From assembly GCA_947471745.1 (NCBI GenBank), contig CANJKZ010001038.1:310001-374000 (forward strand): a stretch of 64,000 nt of DNA. The letters are read 5' to 3'. Source of the stretch: Closterium sp. Naga37s-1 (taxonomy: Eukaryota > Streptophyta > Zygnematophyceae > Desmidiales > Closteriaceae). Shown piece by piece: positions 33,315 to 44,200 of the stretch. The notes below the pieces were generated by a model. It had not been told where the DNA came from, did not search any database, and worked only from the letters and a program-made list of their open reading frames with translations. Both the position numbers and the translations under genes were made by a program. Each line of letters begins with the position of its first letter. Position 1 is the first letter of the stretch.

Positions 33315-35552
33315 CATATCTTAAGCTCGCGTCTCATATTTTTTAGTTCCCAACCAAGTGTTAAAACGCTTGGTAATCGGTAACCCACAGACTGTCGTGT
33401 TGACTGATATAACGTTATGAGGAAGCGCTTAAACTGGAACTACAAACAAAGCTTAGCAACTCTTAACATCACTTGCAGCCCTTCGAGTGTGACAGCTTGT
33501 CACCTTTTAGCCAAGGGCGTAATAAAGGCGCAAGTTAGTAGTTATGCCTTGCTTATGCTTGTAGAACAAGTAAACTGGCCGAGCAGAGTTTCGGCAGCAC
33601 CGTGATCATTTCTACTCTCGTCAATACGAAGTAGTAGAATTCAAGCTTGAAAAATAGTGAATGCACTGGAATAATTTCGACAAGTACAAGCACACATCTA
33701 TATAGATTCTACACACAGGCAAGGGCAAGCAAAACAGTTGTTTAACCAAATCGCAGGATTTTGCCACGCCGTACTTGAAAACGGTTGCACAACTCATTGA
33801 GCACTTGGCTATATCCTCCTCTTTATAAAAACTGTCTTCAAACTGTACTTGTAACAGTTGCCCCTGCTGACTTAAATGTGTGCACTCATGAGACTCGTAT
33901 GTGGCTCCAATGTAGCTCCAATGTCTTCATGCTTGCTCACAGTTGTATAACGGGTTCTTACCGTTCAAAAAAACGGAGTAACCAATTTGCACCTGTGTCG
34001 AAATGATTCCGCAAAGCGAAATGACTTTCGCGAGAAATTTCTCGTCCCGTGAGTCAACTCGGAAAACAGTTTTTCAACTGTAAATTCCGAGCACCCCTCG
34101 TGCCACACCCGTGACCGAGATATTTTCTCGGTCGTGCTGTACAGTGCGCCATGATCGCAATCATGCGCGTGTACAGTAACGAGACAAGGCGAAACGTGCC
34201 CTGTTCTGTTGTGATCATGCTGTACAGCACTCTCGCAACAGTGTGCGCCACACACCCGAGCTCTGAGGGGCCACACGCGCGAATTAGGACCCACACGCGG
34301 TCCCGATTTTCGCACCCTTTGACTCTCGCGAAACAGTCAAACAGCACCCCCCCTTGACCAGTCAAACATTCGAGCCCCCTACCACACCACCCACTCATAT
34401 AAGCCTCGTATGAAATATTCGAGGCATAGGCCCAGTTCGGCAGCCAGGGGGCAGCAATTTTGTAGGAAGGTTATGGGAAGGTGAGGCTCGCGTCAAACCA
34501 GGGTCAACGAATTTTGACCCTGGGTTGACTGTTCCGCGGAAAACCTGCGCTATGGGGGAGCTGGGCCAGATTGGGGGGGGCAATGGGAAAAGGCGCCGCA
34601 AGAGAGAGGAACATTTGGCCTCAAATGTGCTTGCCCCAGGGCACTGTAGCGGGAACAGAAAGGTTCGCCAGAAAAAAACAAAAGACTTGCGCCCCATGCT
34701 GTTGGGGAAATCCAACTTTCAAAAAAAACGAACATTGTGTTTTTCAATGTAGTAACCCTTTCCTTTGTAGGGTCCAATGTTGGCCCGTGAACATTGAACC
34801 CAGGTGGAATCAAAAAGTTGATTCTTCTGTTTTCAAAGCATCACTTTCTTCTTCCGTCTCACTAGGGCGGAACCTTTCCGCCAAGGGGGGGAGAATAAGG
34901 ACAGAAGACGGCGCGGAAGCAATGTTTGGAGGTGTTCGCGTCGCTGCTGCTAAACACCTGCGTTTCGATTTCCAGAAAGTTTACCCTACAGCCCGTACTG
35001 TTTTGCCCTCGATAATGCGATTAGAAGCTTCGAAGAAGACGGAAACATTTTTCTTCCGCCCTTCTTCCGTGGCTGCCGAACTGGGCCATATGGAACTTCA
35101 ATGGGCCTCGCATAAATCATTCGAAGCTCGCCCATGTGAGCCTCGCATGAAATATTTCTCATGTGACTTTCATGAGAACTCATTTGAGTTTCATGAGGGC
35201 CTCATTTGAGACTTCGTGGGAGTCTCATTTGAGCGCATCAAGTGAGCCTCATTTGAGCGCATCATGTGGGCCTAGTTTGAGCGCATCATGTGAGCCTTAT
35301 TTGAGCGCATCATGTCGGCCTAGTTTGAGCGCGTCATGTGAGCCTCATTTGAGCGCTTCATGAGAACAGTGAAAACAAAACTGAAAATGCACAAAAACAA
35401 AATGCAATTACGAATGCAAATGAAACATACAAAATGCAAGAACAATTGCGCACAGACCATCACAAAATGAAAATGAAAATGCGCGCACACAAATAATGCA
35501 AATGCGACGCGTGCGGCTGGTTGACGTGCAAAAATAAATATTTGCACCCAAC
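33315..35552. other. Non-coding stretch with small repeats; may include LTR of F
   Basis: No convincing gene. An inverted repeat pairs ggcccagttcggcagcca (near 34430-34449) with tggctgccgaactgggcc (near 35070-35087). Several short ctgtacag palindromes lie at 34135-34235. Part of this stretch, read downward from 35552 on the minus strand, should be the 3' LTR of copia fragment F, but its far end could not be found. Confidence 0.4.
35205..35370. repeat. 24 bp tandem repeat
   Basis: The landmark gagcgc recurs at 35231, 35255, 35279, 35303, 35327 and 35351, exactly 24 bp apart, in the context cctcatttgagcgcatcatgtgag. The plus-strand frame reads LSASCEPH-type octapeptides, but this follows from the period being a multiple of three and is not evidence of a gene. 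Confidence 0.85.
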
Positions 35553-38500
35553 AAACACCCCCTCAAGCAGTCGCTTGCTTGCACTCACATTCATGAGCCT
35601 AGTTAAGGATCATGCCACTCAGCTTGGCACAACGCCAATGAGGTTCCTCAGCCAGCCGCTTCGTGAGGAAATCAGCCGGCTGCTGCTGCGTTTCCACGTA
35701 GAGAGGCTCAAGGCTTCCCTTCTGCACTTACTTGCGCACCCAATGCCACTTGATGCGCATGTGCTTGGTAAGCCCATGCAGTACCGCGTTCTTGGCCATG
35801 GAAATGGCACTTGAATCGACACAGAAGAGTGGCGTTGGTGCCTTCTGCTCATGCCCAATCTCCTCGAGCAGCTTCCGCAGCCAAACCAACTCCTTGGCCG
35901 CGTGGTACATCGACATGTACTCAGCTTTAGCAGATGAACCCGCAGTTTCCACCTGCTTCTTTGACCTCCAGCTCACAGGCCCTCCCCTAATCACAGACAG
36001 GTAGCCACCCACTAAAGACATATCCTCTTTCTCTGAAGCTTATGACGAATCAGCAAAACTTGTAAAGAACAGCTCCCTCTCTCCCATGTGCTCCCCTTTC
36101 TCCTTGAGAACCTCTAGTCCCTTCTGATTCTTTTGTGCCGCAGCAGAGTACTGAACTCCAACAGTTGGGTAGGAGTTCAAGTACTGAATTATCCGATTAG
36201 CTGCATCCGCCTGCTCCTTGGTGGGATTCTGCACCACTCGAGCTAGCTGCCCGACAGCAAAAGAGACGTCAGGCCGAGTGTGCACTGCTGCATAGAGCAA
36301 GCTTCCCACCACGGACTGAAATCATGCTTGCTCTCGGTGATCCACCCCCTTGTTCCCTCCAGATTTGACAAGCTTGAACTCGGATGGAAGTGATGTTGCA
36401 ACCTTCCTCCCGACTTCAATCTCATACTTGTGCCCCATGTTTTTGATGTATTTCTCCTAGTGCAGCTTCACCCACCCATTGCTGATGTCCCTCTCGATGT
36501 GCATGCCCAAGTAGTAATTTGCCTCCCCCAGGGTCTTACACTTGAATTTTGCATCAGCTTCTGCTGCACCTTCATCACCTCCTGCTTGCTGCTCCCACAC
36601 AGGAGGATGTCATCCACATACACAAGGAACATGACGAGGGCATCCTTCTCCCCCATGAGGAAAAGGCTCTCGTCACATGCGCTCGCCTTGAAGCCCATCT
36701 CCTCTAACACCGAAGACAACTTCTTGTACCAGCAGCGTGGTGCTTGTTTGAGGCTATACATGGCCTTCTTCAGCTTGCACACACGCCCGGTGCCATCCTC
36801 ATAACCCGGCGGCTGCGACATAAACATCTCCACATCTATCAGCCCATAGAGAAAGGCTGTGGTGATATCCATCTGAACTATCACCCACCCACACACAGCT
36901 GCACCGGCAAGTAGAACATGCAGTGTTGGTGACTTCGCAGTTGCAGCAAAGGTTTCCTTGAAGTCCTCCCTTTCTTTTTGTTGGTATCCTCCATGGTCAG
37001 TGGCTGAGTTGGTGCAGGTGCCATGAAGCAATACACCTCCTCCTCTGCTTCCTCATCAGAATCGCAGCTGCTCTCCAGCACCAGCAATGCATCATGTTGC
37101 TGTTGCTCTCCCCTTGTTCCTCCTTCACCCCTTGCCTTCGCCTTCAAGGCGACAGCTCGCATCTGCCGCGTCATCATGGGTGAGAAGGTTCGTCCTGTGG
37201 GTTGGGGTTTGGTTTGGGTTCACCTTTGGGGGAGAGTGGGGGGAATCACACGTGTTATGGGATGGGGTTCTTCAGGTTCAGCCGTTGGCTCTAACTCTTA
37301 ACGACGGGAAGTTCTGCTGCAACGTGCTCCTCAAGTGCCGTTGCAATCTCCTCCCAGCCCACTCCTCCTCCACCTCAAAGCCCATGGTTGCCTGTTGCAG
37401 TTGCTGCACGAGCTGCTCCTTTAGCTGCTTGGACCAACTCCCGTATGTGATGTCTTCCATGAACTTGACATCCCTACTATCAAATACGACTCCCTTGCTC
37501 GGCTCCCATAGCAGCCACCCCTTGCTTTCCGCTGCCACACCTAAGTGCACACACCAAACAGCCATTGCACCCAACTTGTTGCGATGTGCTTTGGGGATAT
37601 GAGCCACAGCCATGCAAGCAAACATACGCAGCATGTCAATGGACGGCTTCCCAAGCCACCTCTCCATGGGGACCCATGACTCACCGCCGACGTTAGTGAA
37701 CACCCTATTCTTCACCACCGTGGCGTGGCGCACAGCATGTGGCCACTTTGAGTTCCCCAAACCCGATTCAATAAGAAGAGCCCGTGCTGTCTCCAAGACC
37801 GTGCGATTTGCCCGTTCTGCTACGCCGTAGGATTGCGGTGTGTAGGAGGTGGTGAGTTCCCGAATGATGCCCTGCTTCTTTAACCATGTAGTCAGGTCCT
37901 CCCCAAGGAACTCTCCACCCCTATCAGTCCTAATCCGCATCACCTTGTGCTCGAACTGCTTCTCCACCAACGGTAGCCAATCATCACAGATAATCACTGG
38001 AATGTGGTCCTTCTTCTTGATTGGGTATGCCCATGTCACTCGGCTCCAGTCATCCACTATGGTGAGAAAAAACTTCTCACCACGCTCCCCCAGCACCAAT
38101 AGCGGCCCCACCACATCCATATGCACTAGCTCCAGCAGTTTCTTGCCGCCACCCTCCGTTGCATGGAATGGGAACCAAGTGAACTTGCTCAAGAGGCAAG
38201 TTTCACACTTGTGGGTTGCTGCTGCACCTATCAGCTTCAGTCCCTTCCTCCTTGTGCAGTTGCTGCAGTGCGGGCATGGCAATGTGCCCGAGGTGACGGT
38301 GGGCTATAATCCAGTCCGTTTCACCTCCCCTTGCTGAAACCTTCAGCTCCTCTACAGCTACAGCGTTTCACTCCCCCTAAGAACCATTCCCCTTGTCCCA
38401 AGGCACCACCAGCAGCTGCCACATAGACTTGCGGATGTCCCTGTCCTCGTGCAAGTCCCAAAGCATCCACCTTCCCAGCTGCCGTTTGATTGTCTTAGCG

Positions 38501-38590
38501 CCATTAGTAGATGTGCTGACCCCAACACACTTGGCCAGCTTCCTCAGGGAGATGAGGTTCGCCTTCATATCAGGTACTAGCAGCACCAAG
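35553..38590 (-). pseudogene. Copia pol fragment F (E-type family)
   Basis: Minus-strand remnant from the end of the protease domain (VLLVPDMKANLISLRKLAKC near 38570) through integrase (MDVVGP, RTDRGGEF, YGVAERANR; 38282-37278), RT (QMDITTAFLYG, YSLKQAPRCW, YVDD near 36610) and RNase H (SSAKAEYMSMYHA near 35920) to LTKRLAEE near 35650. The frame is broken at several places (around 38330, 37280-37180, 36560, 36320, 36035 and 35727). The downstream minus-strand sequence has a purine tract (GAGGGGG) then TGTTTGTTGGGTGCA, an LTR-like start similar to the E LTR. Gag and the 5' LTR are absent because F joins element D at about 38591. Confidence 0.88.
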
Positions 38591-40980
38591 GTCGGAGGCA
38601 AACTCACCACCTCTGTCAGAATGCAGACATAGGATAGGAAGGTCCGTGTGGAAACGCTCGCGGAGCTGGAGACGGACAGCGCGGATCCAAGGGATCAAAA
38701 CACTAGGGACCTCCCCCTTGCTGCGCAAGGGGAAGACCGTGGTGTAACGCGAGTAGTCGTCAACAACCAGCAGGAAGTAGCGCCCGCGGCCCTGTCCACG
38801 GACGCGGGCTGGGCCCCACACGTCCATGTGGAGTGTCTGCAGGGGAGCAGTCATCGGGGAAAACGAGGAGGAGTGGGGAGCGGCGCGCTGCCGCCCCTCG
38901 ACATTGGGAAGGCAGGGAGGGGCAGGCGAGGGCGGGAGGGGAGGCAAAGACCTGGGAAGACCAGAGACAAGGAGGCGGGAGTGCATGCCACGGAGGCGTG
39001 GCAGGGAGGGGTGACCAAGGCGGTGGTGCCAAAGGAGAGTCGGGTGCGACAGGGCGCGACACGAGCAGGGGGCCGCAAGCTGACCTGACGCGGACGCAGC
39101 TACCTGAGGAGGCTCAGTAGTCAGTGTGTACAGACTCGACCCAGGCCAACGGGTGAACGTGGCCAGGTGACGGCCCGTTCGTGTACACGTGCAGATCGAC
39201 ATACACTGACCCCAAGGAGTGGTGGTAGTGACCATCGCATCCTGGAGGGCAACAGTACTCACCAAGTTCGTAGAGAACGAGGAAAGGTAAAGACCTGAGA
39301 GTGAGCGAGACGGAACCGCCGGACACGGAAGAACAGTGGAGAAACGGGCAAGAACTGGGCCCCCTGAGGGGTTAGCCAGTCTGACTGCAACAGGTGCAGG
39401 GAGTGGTGTGACTGTGGTGGTGTCGCGGAAGAAATAGCGGGAAGCACCTGAGTCAAGCGTGAAGTTGTGCAAGGCCTCAGCAGGCGCAGTACCAGGGAGA
39501 GCAGACTCACTAGCACCTAGAGCAGAAGCCTCTATACCTGGGTCGGGCGGCACACACAGATAACAGTCACCCTCAGCACTAATAGTCAATGCATACATGG
39601 CAGAAAGAATAGCATCATAATCAAGAGCAAATAAATCCACACACTGCCTAAGCAGCTCTGCCCAGCGGGGGAGCTCACTCGCGTCGGGAAACTCTTTGCG
39701 AAAGGCGTAGTCAAGCATGGAGAAGCAGCAATACTGGGTATGAAGCTTCCCGCATGTATGACCAGCGCGGACACCTGTGCGAATAACATACGGGCAGCGA
39801 GCACCACCCCCAGACGCCCCACGCTGGGCAAACCACTCACGAAGCTGCTGGGGCGAAGGGGTCTCGCTCGGACGCTGCTGCTGCTGCTGCCGCTGGCCAC
39901 CGCCAGAACCTCCCCTCTGAACAGCTCCACCCCGACCGCCACCACTGCTCCCGTCACCACTCCCACTGCCGCCACCGCTGCCGCCGCCGCCACCCCCATT
40001 GCCACCACCACCGCCGCCACCACCGCCGCTACCAACGCCTTCACTCCCACCACCACCCCCACCGCCACCACTGCCACCTCCACCGCCTCCACCTCCCCCA
40101 CCACCGCCTCCACCTCTGCCACCCTGGCCTCCCTTGCCCCTGCTGCTACGGCGCCTCCCACTAGGAGCAGACGCAGCCCCAACCTTCTCAGCACGAAGGA
40201 AGTCAACAGCAGCAGCAGAAGAAACAGAAGGGACAAGGGGGGAGGGGGAACACCCCTCAAAGAAGGGAGTGCGAGGAGTGCCACGAGAAGCGCCTACAAC
40301 GACTATGCTGGTCTCAGCTGCAAGGAGGTGCTTCTCGAGCAGGTCGATAGTGAGGTCTGTGGGGTCAAGAGCGAGAAGGAGGTCCCTGAATGCGCTAAGA
40401 GAGTCAGGGAGGCGGGTGACAATGAAGTAGAGCGTGATGTACATGGGAGGAGGGTTCTTGGCTAGAAACTCGGCGGGAAGCGCGGCTCGGTAGCGAACGT
40501 CACTAGTGCGAAGGTGAGTGACGAGGTCGGCGACTGTGGCAAAGGCAGACAGCTCGGGGAACAAGTAGGGCAGGAGAAGGCGGCCTAGAGCAGCAGTGGT
40601 CGGGGAGGAGTAGCTAGTCGTACAGGGCTCTATCAGTCTTGTGCTGGCCAAAGTGAGCGCGTTCGGCTAACGGCAGGTGGTTGCGAACGGCTAGGCGAGC
40701 AGCAGCGTCATGGGACTGGCTGCGCGCGGGCTTGGCGCGGGCTGTATGGGCTGCGTGCGGGCCTGGCGCGGGCTGTATGGGCTGCGTACGGGCCTGGCGC
40801 GGGCTGTACGGGCTGCGTGCGGGCCTTGCGCGGGCTGTACGGGCTGCACGCGGGCGGCGCGCGGGTTGTATGGGCTGCGCGCGGGCGGCGCGCAGGCTGT
40901 ACGGGCTACGCGCGGGCGGCTCGCGGGATATACGGGCTGTGCGCGAGCGGCGCGCGGGCTGTACGGACTGCACGCGGCAG
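38591..40980 (-). pseudogene. Copia gag-protease-integrase fragment of D
   Basis: Gag enters from the leader at HDAAARLAVRNHLP (near 40700), so the N-terminal ~60 residues seen in B are lost. A frame change lies near 40615-40625. From there a 690-codon frame is open: YITLYFIVTRLPDSL, a polyglycine tract (about 40130-39930), the C-x13-C-x3-H-x4-C motif (near 39810-39730), LDSGAS protease (near 39450), LLWHHRLGHPS (near 39020), MDVWGP (near 38825) and LHSDRGGEF (near 38620). The frame stops a few codons after the junction with F. Coding capacity ends before the integrase glutamate, so no RT belongs to this copy. Confidence 0.88.
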
Positions 40981-40985
40981 AGCAG
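40720..40985 (-). repeat. ~30 bp tandem-repeat leader of D
   Basis: About eight imperfect copies of gggctgtacgggctgcgtgcgggcctggcgc (+ strand) lie between the PBS and the gag remnant. Element I carries a comparable 30 bp repeat at 51395-51545. Probably untranslated. Confidence 0.8.
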
Positions 40986-41089
40986 GGCAGTGGTAAGGCA
41001 CGGGGAAGGGCAGGGCAGGGCAGAAATTCGGGCAGGAACAATACTAAGTGGTGGGCCCCAAATAAAAAACCGGTCCTTAGGAAGGACCC

Positions 41090-41100
41090 GCTCTATACCA
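41090..41100 (-). promoter_or_regulatory. Primer-binding site of element D
   Basis: The minus strand reads TGGTATAGAGC next to the LTR, the same 11 nt variant as element A. Confidence 0.8.
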
Positions 41101-41234
41101 TGTCGAGATTAACTAGGAGGGGTAAATGATGAGGTCAAGTGAGGGGTACAACAACAACATCGAGAGAAACTTTGTACCCCCTAGTGCTAATACCCATATA
41201 GCCTACAAAATGTATAAGCATTTACGTTTTGACA
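41101..41234 (-). repeat. 5' LTR of element D (134 bp)
   Basis: The minus strand runs from TGTCAAAACGTAAATGC to ATCTCGACA, with TG/CA ends, between gypsy gag sequence and the PBS. Length and the internal ggggtacaa block match the A/B/I short-LTR group. Confidence 0.85.
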
Positions 41235-44200
41235 GATAGCACCACCTTCGCCAAACCTCGAAGCAGGCCGCCCGAGGCTCTCCGAAGCGTTCGATCCGAG
41301 CACAAGGGGATCGGACGTTCGACAATTTGTGGCGACCCTTGAATTTTATTTCGAGGTCATTGGCTATTCGACCCCGACACACGATGCAACAAGGATTCGG
41401 CTCGCAGTGACACTGTTGCGAGGACCAGCACTCGAGTGGATTTACTACAGTGACGTGGCCCAAGGGGAGAAAACATGGGCGCAGTTTCGAGCAGATCTCA
41501 TGGAAATATTCGAACCGACAAATTCGGTATACATGGTGTGGCAGCAGATTCATCGACACAAGCAACTCGCGAGTGTAGCACTGTACATGCAGCAGAAGGA
41601 GCAACTTTTCAATCGCATCACCGACCTGACCGAAGGCGAGAAAATCCATGCGTACACTGAGGGATTAATAATGGAGATTCGCCGACAGGTCATCGCCGCG
41701 AACTACAGTAGCTACCACGACATGGTACGTGCAGCCGAACGATACGACGCGTGGTCAACCCGAAACACGACGCTACTGGCCGAACCGTACATTTGGCAAG
41801 GAGCGATCGGCACCCTCCACGTTCGCCGAACCGATGGATATCGACAGATTCGACGCGAAGAAGCAGCCGACAAAATGCGAATTTTGCGGTGCAGCTGGAC
41901 ATCAAATCATGTCGTGCTACAAAATGAAGAAAGCACATGCAGCATGGCTGGGCGGAAATAGTACAGCACCCTCGAAGTAAAAAAACGGGAATCGCCAGTG
42001 GCCGCGGATCGACCTGGCGATCGCGTAAAGATCTGAAAAGGGAAAAAGGGCGACGATGTGGCGACTTCGGAGCGGGCGAAAAGGGAGAAAATGATTATGC
42101 GAAAATAAAACGTCACGACCGGACGGCAACAGGGGAAATTGCCGAGGCAAATGGAGGCTCCGCGAAAAAAGTCTCTGCACCAACCGGGAAACTCCAGCCG
42201 AATACCCACGAAAGTAAGAATTCGTTTAAGTTATCCTACAAAGATACTTTAACCAAGAATACTACTTCTTGTGGTTTTCAAGATTTAGAAAAATTCAGGG
42301 GAGGTTTAGAGGCCAAGAAAAAGCCTTTGGACATTATTCAGGTACCTGAGAAGTTGGGCAAAGCATTACGGAGTGTAGAAAAGGGTCGTGCGTTCCATGG
42401 AGTTAATATTCTCTCCCCTCAGCAAGTGTTAAGGCTTCCTTTCGCTCACAGGTGAAGCCTATACAGCTGCAAAATCTTAAAGGAAAATTTCAGGCTCAGG
42501 AGAAGTTGTTCAAGCCTCGGAAAAATCCTCCTACCCCCCAGGTAGAAGTTGGAAATGAAAAGTGCTGAGTCTGGTATAGGAGAAAGGGATGGTAATATAT
42601 TGATGTACCCTATGATCCTATCAATGAGACCCTCTTTGGCTACTCAGTGCAGCACGAACCACTACTCCTCGAGGTGTTATGCAAAGGGCAACGCCTCCAA
42701 GCAATGGTGGACAGCGGTACATCTCACTTGATGTGTGACCGCGGGACGTTGGAGAATATTGGAGAACCTTCGGAGAAGACCAAGTTCACGGCAATGATGG
42801 TGGACGGTACGAAACTTCCCATCCACGGCGAAGCATCATTGCAGATGCACATAGGGGCGTTGAGGAGGAAGCCGACATTGCCAATCACGAACATCAAAGG
42901 TTTTCATCTTGGGGTGAGATTACCTGAAGCGGTTCAACCCCGAGATCGGCTAGGTCAACAGGAAGGCGTGCATCTACAACAACGGGAAACGAGTGGAGCT
43001 ACGAAGCTGGACGGATACAGGGAATGTTCCTGAAACCACACTGGCACGGTTTGAATGGACGGTGAACAAGAACGACAAGGGTTACTTAGCGCTGGTTATG
43101 GCAGCAGCAAAGGAGGAGAAGCCGAACACAGAGCTACCTGCAAACAGTGAAGGAGGTGTTGGAGCACTACAAAGACATCATGCCAGATGACCTACCTGCA
43201 GGAGTACCTCCAGCATGCACCCACGAGCACAAGATCGTGGAGGAACCAGGTGCGATACCCGTCTCACGTTCACCATACCGTCCGACTAAACTACCAGACA
43301 TGAAGAAGCAAATAGAGTATCTACTGGATAGACAACTGATCCGCCCATCCACCTTTCCCTACGGTGCACCAGTTCTCTTAACTCCAGAACTAGGCGGCAG
43401 TCTAAGGATGTGCATCGAGTACCACACACGGAACAAACAGACAGTTAAAAACAAATAGCACATACCCTGCATAGACGACCTACTGGACCAACTGCGTGGT
43501 GCAACAGTCTTTCCGAAGCTGGATCTTCGGTCGGGTTACTTGCAGATCAAGATGGCAGACAACTCGATCCACAAGACAGCATTGACAGCGTTCCGTACCA
43601 GATACGGCTCCTACAAATACTTGGTAATGCCGTTCGGACTCTGCAATGCACCAGCAACGTTTCAGGAAGAGATGAATCACATCTTACGGCCCCTGCTGGA
43701 CGAGTGTGTGGTGGTGTACCTGGGCGACATTCTCATTTACTCCAAGATCATGAAGGAGCACATGGAGCATCTGCGGAAAGTCTTCGAGATCCTGCGGAAA
43801 AAAACAAGTCCTCTCGAAGAGCGACTTCGCCCTCAAGAAGGTGCAGTTTCTCGGGCACATGGTGACTGCGGAGGGCGTACACGTGGACCCGCGGAAGATC
43901 GAAGCCGTTAAGAAGTGGAAAGTACCGGAGAACGTGAAGGAGTCCCAGCAGTTCCTAGGCTTGGCCAACTACTAAAACAGGTTTGTGCCGCAGTACGCTA
44001 AGATAGCAGCGCTACTGACCGACCTACTGAGGAAGGACACGCTGTACAATTGGGATACTCCTCATCAGCAAGCCATGGAGCAGCTACAGACAGCACTGAC
44101 TACAGCACTAGTACTCATCCTACAGAACCCAGACAAGGACTACGTGGTGGAAGCAGACGCTAGTGACCAAGCATTCGGAGTAGTACTGATGCAGGATCAC

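Larger units (their letters stand above)
38591..41234 (-). mobile_element. Copia fragment D (5' half of a short-LTR element)
   Basis: Minus-strand 5' half of an A/B-type element. It has a 5' LTR at 41101-41234, PBS 41090-41100, a GC-rich repeat leader, part of gag, protease, GAG-pre-integrase and the beginning of integrase, ending just after HSDRGGEFASDL where F sequence takes over. Its LTR abuts gag of gypsy element G at 41235, so D is inserted in G. The 3' half and 3' LTR of D are not found in the window. Confidence 0.88.
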
